Part shown: one piece after another, positions 59,511 through 64,000 of the stretch | Layout of the letters: every line of letters begins with the position of its first letter | Numbering within the stretch: the stretch's first letter is position 1 | Assembly: GCA_947179155.2 (NCBI GenBank) | Contig: OX359264.1 | Coordinates: 60,089,202-60,153,201, forward strand | Source: Hedera helix | Lineage: Eukaryota > Streptophyta > Magnoliopsida > Apiales > Araliaceae | DNA length: 64,000 nucleotides | Reading direction: 5' to 3' | Made by a program: the position numbers and the translations under genes | The notes under the pieces: model-generated | What the model was told of the DNA's origin: nothing | What the model saw: only the letters and a program-made list of their open reading frames with translations | Databases searched by the model: none

Positions 59511-59942
59511 ACACAATAATGGGTATACACTAGATTATGTCGAACCAATACCTGTACCTCGAACATGATAGAAATTTTTTTGAGCAAATGAATGGATTGA
59601 AAATGGGCTTACAATTGTGTTGCACGAATGGGGTCGATCATCAGGCCTATATACTCTTGACTAGTAGTACTAAACGACCATGATATCAATTGTATTTGTC
59701 CTTGTCCACTAGTGTAGAACCTTGGCCATGCTTATTAGGTTTGGGCAAACTAAACATAAGCAAATATTACTAATTAATTTGGCAAAAAATTATAAAATTC
59801 ATCAAATTAAAGATTTTGTTGACCAAAGTTTAAGTCATTAGTATTTTTTTTTGTATGACCCTTAATTTTGACTTCAGACATGCTTGTTAAATGTGTTTGT
59901 ACTAGTGGGACCCCATCAAACTTCTTTATACATCGAATAAGT

Positions 59943-60088
59943 ATAAGTATACAATATCCAAATACTACATCTATCTTAATTGTCAAAAAGTAGGGCATGA
60001 CTTTGAATCAATGTCATGCCTCTTTTTGATAGTTAAGATGAATATAATATTTAATTTTGTATTTAAATATTATGTACGTAGACTTGTC
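59943..60088. mobile_element. foldback MITE (family F), copy g
   Basis: It begins ATAAGTATACAATATCC and ends ATGTACGTAGACTTGT. The core CAAAAAGTAGGGCATGAC is mirrored by GTCATGCCTCTTTTTG. Confidence 0.75.
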
Positions 60089-60377
60089 TTTACACACCTA
60101 ACATCTTGACATCAAAAGATATAACGCATGCATTGTATTTTAATTAGTATTCACTTTAAATAATAACAAAATTAAAAAATGATAATAAAACGCTCTTGCA
60201 ATGTATTTCTTTTTCAACTTCCCAAACAACTCGTAAAATAGTTATGTGACACATTTATGATATGTTTCCATATTTTTTAATACACAAAAAAAATGTTCAC
60301 TGAGAGTGGAGAGTGCACTTGGTAGCATTAATTTAGAACCTTACAACTTTATTATATTTAAGAAATTAAATTTCTGA

Positions 60378-60378
<1 letters not shown>

Positions 60379-60411
<33 letters not shown>
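60379..60411. repeat. (AT)n microsatellite
   Basis: About sixteen AT units. Confidence 0.95.
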
Positions 60412-60413
<2 letters not shown>

Positions 60414-60831
60414 GCACAAAAAAACAAAAAGTTTTTTGAAATTAATATTTAATCAGTGATAGACAGAAAAAAATATTTTATACTTTTAAAATAAATGAAC
60501 AATATGTCTCTCTCTCTTATATATTTATAAACCGCACTATAATTAAGTCTACTATTAACCAAGCAAATTCTTGACCAAACAATAACGAAGTGCCATGGAC
60601 ACGTGTCGTTCTAGCAAATTTCGGTGATGGAGCAACCGTACAATCATACTACACCTACGGCGGCCTACCTACTGCAACTGCATGCAGAAAATGGTACTAA
60701 TATTTGTTCTGTATAACAACCACTAATACTCTCAGTCCCAACCAGTACTAACATTCACGCGCTGACAGAGTGGACCCTAGGTCCTTCAGGCCAAACTCCG
60801 CCTAAAAACATCGCCGTGGCAAACTTAAACC

Positions 60832-61015
60832 TAGGGTAGAGCGTGGTGCGGTTTGGTGCGGTTTAAAGTCAAAACCGCCCATGAAACCGCTTAAGTGCGG
60901 TTTGACAAATTCAAAACTGCGTATAAAACCGCAAGGTGCGGTTTGGTGCGGTTTTATAAAGTGCGGTGCGGTTTTATTTGGGTGCGGTTTCGGTTTTAAA
61001 ACCAATTGTATATAT
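60832..61015. mobile_element. hAT element end with GTGCGGTTT subterminal repeats
   Basis: The end TAGGGTAGAGCGTGGTGCGG is followed by at least eight copies of GTGCGGT/ACCGC(A/T) in both orientations over 180 bp. This is the dense subterminal repeat region where a hAT transposase would bind. It lies at the 3' side of the transposase gene at 62878-64000, so the two probably belong to one element whose other end is beyond the window. The candidate 8-bp duplication CTTAAACC (60824-60831) cannot be checked here. Confidence 0.7.
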
Positions 61016-62877
61016 ACATATTGAAAAATATATTTTATATTACAAAACTAGTAGACCCAGGAATAAAGTTGAAACAATTATTATATTAAATTATTTTTAA
61101 CCAAACAATAGATCATTTTCATCCCCATAAGTAAATGCCATTAAGGCATTAAGTGTTAATCATAATCCCAAATAACAAGATTTGAGAAACATAAATTACC
61201 TGGAACAGCGAAAACAAATTCAGCAGTAAGTTAAGATATGGACTACAATGGAAACATCTAGCATAAATGTCAAAGGCATAAAACTTTGCTTTGCTTCAGG
61301 AAACTGTTTAAGCTATCAAACCAATTTACCAAAAGGTGCAAACTAGCAACTGCTATTGTTAAGTGCAAGAATGCCAGAATGGTGATACTCGGCTCAAATA
61401 GAATATAATCATATATAGTATTGCACACCTTCTGTTTGCAAGTTCAGTTCCTAGACGTAACTAACTAACTATGGAGGAATACTCATAGTTTTTACATAAA
61501 CACAAGTCCAAATGTCCAATACATTTACATTAGTTGCAATAAAAAGACAATTAACTTAGTTGCAATAAACAAACAATTAACTAATTAAGATAAAAACAGT
61601 TCATTAAACAAAATCTGCAATATCCTTTCATCATCATTTGTTACAAAAAGTCCTCATAGTCACATTGCAGCATGGAAAACAGCATCCTTTCATTATCATT
61701 AACCCGCAGTCCAGCATCAAGCATCAAGTAAACCACAACATTAACAGCAGTTGAAAACTGAAACACAAGGCAGAAATTTTAATGGCAGCAGTTAACAACA
61801 TTAACAGCAGTTGATCAAGACAGCTTCATGGCAGCCATATTCTTGTACAGTTTTGTTACATGGTGTGGTGGGAGGCCTAAATATTAACTAGATTGAAGCT
61901 AGAAGTATATGTTTTGTTTGTACTACCTAGTTTACAGGCTTTGTTATCTTGTATAAATGAGTACAGTTTCTATAATCCCCATACTGTTGCATAATCAGTG
62001 TTCTGGTTAAAGTTTTGCTAGCACGGATCCAAGAGAGAGGTTCAATAATCAGTAAAGTAAATTATAGGGAAACATGCCATTGAGAGGAAAAATGGTTTTA
62101 TAGGGAATATGACAAGATTATTAGCAACAGCCCCAATAAGAAGAGGACCAACAAATGGCAGCACCCATGTAGCAAATATTAAAATCCAAAATAACCACCC
62201 AGATAATGCAAACCACAGGAAGAAGATCATCTGCACATACCAACATACTTAAGAGCAAGAAAAATCTACACATACCAACATACATAAGAGCAAGAAGATC
62301 GTCTGCACATGCCAACAAGCTTAAGACCACGATGAATGCTATCAAACAGTAAGGGAAATGTTAGTACATATTTGCTACAGCAAGCTGGATAAGGGAAATG
62401 TTATCAAACCACGATGAATGCTATTAAACAGTAAGCTTATTCGCTACAGCAAGCTGGATAAGGGAAATGTTAGTACATATCTTGTTCCATATTAAGTATC
62501 TTGAAAAATATGCCTGCAGTAATGTAACTACTAAAAGTGAAACTTAATAGACAATTAACAGAATGTCAATGCCAAACATAAATATACCTGAAACAGTAAT
62601 AAGCCCTTTCCCAAAAAAACAGCCTGCAATGTATACATTTTTCACATAACTAAGTCAGCTATACAACACTTAAATGAACCAATCTATACATGAAAACAGA
62701 AAATCTCCATCTTCAGTAAAATAAGCTTACATATTTGCATTCTATTAGTCATTCATCGACCACGCATTGCTCAAGCAAATGTCCAAGCAAATTGAATTCA
62801 TCTATGAAGCATACAAAAAAAATTATACGTGAGAACTAAGAACATTTGAAAAAGTACAATAAAATCAAATAATAATT
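61016..62877. other. hAT element interior, non-coding
   Basis: This lies between the element end and the transposase stop codon. Apart from local tandem duplications (listed) no coding region was recognised. Parts may be the 3'UTR or lost exons of the transposase gene. Confidence 0.5.
62219..62500. repeat. nested tandem duplications inside the hAT element
   Basis: The phrase CATACCAACATAC.TAAGAGCAAGAA recurs with a period of about 45 bp (62235-62300). CCACGATGAATGCTAT plus GCTACAGCAAGCTGGATAAG recurs with a period of about 80 bp (62328 and 62408). Confidence 0.8.
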
Positions 62878-64000
62878 TTAAAAGTACAATACAAATTTAC
62901 CTTTTTCAATATTCTCGAATTGTTGAAGTTCTTCTGATTGTTCTCGAAAGTCGACAAAAGTTTGTGAATTACGTAGCCAATCTTGAGTACAAATCAATGC
63001 TTCGGCCGTCCTAGGAGAGAGTTGACTCCTATATGCATCAATAGTCCTTCCACCGGTGCTAAAGGCGGCCTCGGAAGCAACTGTACAAATAGGCATACCC
63101 AATACATGCCTAGCAATTTTTGAAAGAATTGGAAACTTCACCGAATTTATTTTCCACCAACCCAAAACATCAAAGTTTTCATCTTTCTTCTCTCTACCAT
63201 CCCCCAAATATATATCAATCTCTGTTTTTCCACTTTCCCCTGTAATTTTTTCTTGCATGTACTTTTCAAAGTCGTCATCTAAATCCCCTTCAATGTTTAC
63301 ACTAGAAGAAGAAGAAGAAATGTGACCTCCATTATTATCTTGATAATGGTCAAACATTTCATATATTGTCTTCATCACCTTTTCACACATTAATGTAGCT
63401 TTTGGAGATCCTTTCCCATAAAGTCTAGCAAAGCAAAATTCCAAATAGTGCATCTTATATCTTGGATCCAAAGCAACTGAGATATATAACAAGAAATTAG
63501 AATTATCCAAATTGTCCCAATATTTGTCATATTTTTCTTTCATCCTTTTGGCCATGTCTCTCATTAAAATATCCCCACTTGAACACAATTTCATTATTGC
63601 TTCTTGCATTTTTACAAGTTCAATGAAAAAAAGATTTGAAGTGCAATATTTAGAACCGGATATTTTCATTGTAACATCATAAAAGATTTTCAAAAATTGG
63701 ATGAAACACTTGACATTTTCAAAATCTTTCCACTCCGGATGCCCTTCAACCATTTTCTTCTTACTGTTTCTTCTCCTAGTGTTATCCTCCGAAGCCTCCT
63801 TCTCATGCTTAAAGAATCCCTCATAATTAAGATCTTCAATAAGCATCATATCAAACGCCCCTTCATACTTTACGGCAATCTCCAACATCATATATGTCGA
63901 GTTCCACCTAGTCTCAACATCAAGGCACACCATTTTGTCACACTTTATTTTCTCTCTTTCTACACAAGTCTTAAATTTTGCAAGCCTTGCCGGAGAGGAT
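62878..64000 (-). CDS. hAT-family transposase (RICESLEEPER-like), 5' end beyond window
   Basis: The frame is open to the window edge, with at least 373 codons. Visible in order: SPARLAKFKTCVEREKI at the edge, LDVETRWNSTYMMLE, WKDFENVKCFIQFLK, ALDPRYKMHYLEF, and the C-terminal hAT dimerisation region (DVLGWWKINSVKFPILSKIA, ASEAAFSTGGRTIDAYRSQL, EALICTQDWLR). These are the hallmark blocks of plant hAT transposases and their domesticated DAYSLEEPER/RICESLEEPER relatives. No stop or frameshift is seen in the visible part, so it may be active or recently active. The BED zinc finger, expected at the N-terminus, is outside the window. The GTGCGGTTT-rich terminus at 60832 favours a transposon over a domesticated gene. 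Confidence 0.9.
   Translation of the reverse strand, partial: SSPARLAKFKTCVEREKIKCDKMVCLDVETRWNSTYMMLEIAVKYEGAFDMMLIEDLNYEGFFKHEKEASEDNTRRRNSKKKMVEGHPEWKDFENVKCFIQFLKIFYDVTMKISGSKYCTSNLFFIELVKMQEAIMKLCSSGDILMRDMAKRMKEKYDKYWDNLDNSNFLLYISVALDPRYKMHYLEFCFARLYGKGSPKATLMCEKVMKTIYEMFDHYQDNNGGHISSSSSSVNIEGDLDDDFEKYMQEKITGESGKTEIDIYLGDGREKKDENFDVLGWWKINSVKFPILSKIARHVLGMPICTVASEAAFSTGGRTIDAYRSQLSPRTAEALICTQDWLRNSQTFVDFREQSEELQQFENIEKGKFVLYF

Overview
This is a window of nuclear DNA from a flowering plant, a eudicot judging by gene content. The genes are split by short GT-AG introns, the spacers are very AT-rich, and MITEs, microsatellites, a 10-kb Ty3/Gypsy element and hAT-type DNA transposons fill the space between genes. 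I could not place it to a family or species. No tRNA, rRNA, CRISPR or bacterial-style operon was seen.

Layout. 1-8.4 kb: two intronless NIMIN-type genes (salicylic-acid signalling, NPR1-binding, EAR repressor tail) in tandem on the minus strand. Each lies below a TATA box and a matching TGACG-type (as-1-like) element, with a degraded hAT element and a LINE relic between them. 8.4-13.9 kb: foldback MITEs, a 79-bp tandem duplication and one possible unrecognised small two-exon gene. 13.9-15.9 kb: a polygalacturonase pseudogene with at least seven lesions. 17.7-22.8 kb: an intact 11-coding-exon shaggy/GSK3-like kinase gene (minus), whose leader intron carries a hAT MITE with a perfect 8-bp target-site duplication. 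22.9-29.4 kb: AT-rich gene-free DNA. 29.4-39.4 kb: a young, complete but mutated Tat-type Ty3/Gypsy retrotransposon with 551-bp LTRs and a spliced-looking antisense accessory gene. 42.2-47.2 kb: an intact PP2C phosphatase gene (plus) with a transposon-loaded first intron. 48.6-51.7 kb: an intact plastid-targeted START-like (polyketide cyclase/COQ10-type) gene (minus), convergent with PP2C. 53.4-54.4 kb: an intact two-exon SDR gene (minus). Its promoter plus first exon is duplicated at 55.9-56.5 kb, and a third decayed fragment lies at 59.2 kb. 56.7-57.3 kb: a Copia gag fragment and a 21-bp minisatellite. 58.7-60.1 kb: three foldback MITEs in 1.4 kb. 60.8-64 kb: a hAT element whose transposase runs off the window end.

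The intact genes touch stress and hormone signalling (NIMIN/NPR1, GSK3, PP2C), but they are not an operon-like unit and no joint function is implied. I see no clearly new multi-gene system. The observations I rate highest are the shared promoter element of the NIMIN pair, the duplicated SDR promoter/first exon that could act as an alternative promoter, the antisense gene inside the retrotransposon, and the unrecognised small gene at 11.9-12.4 kb.
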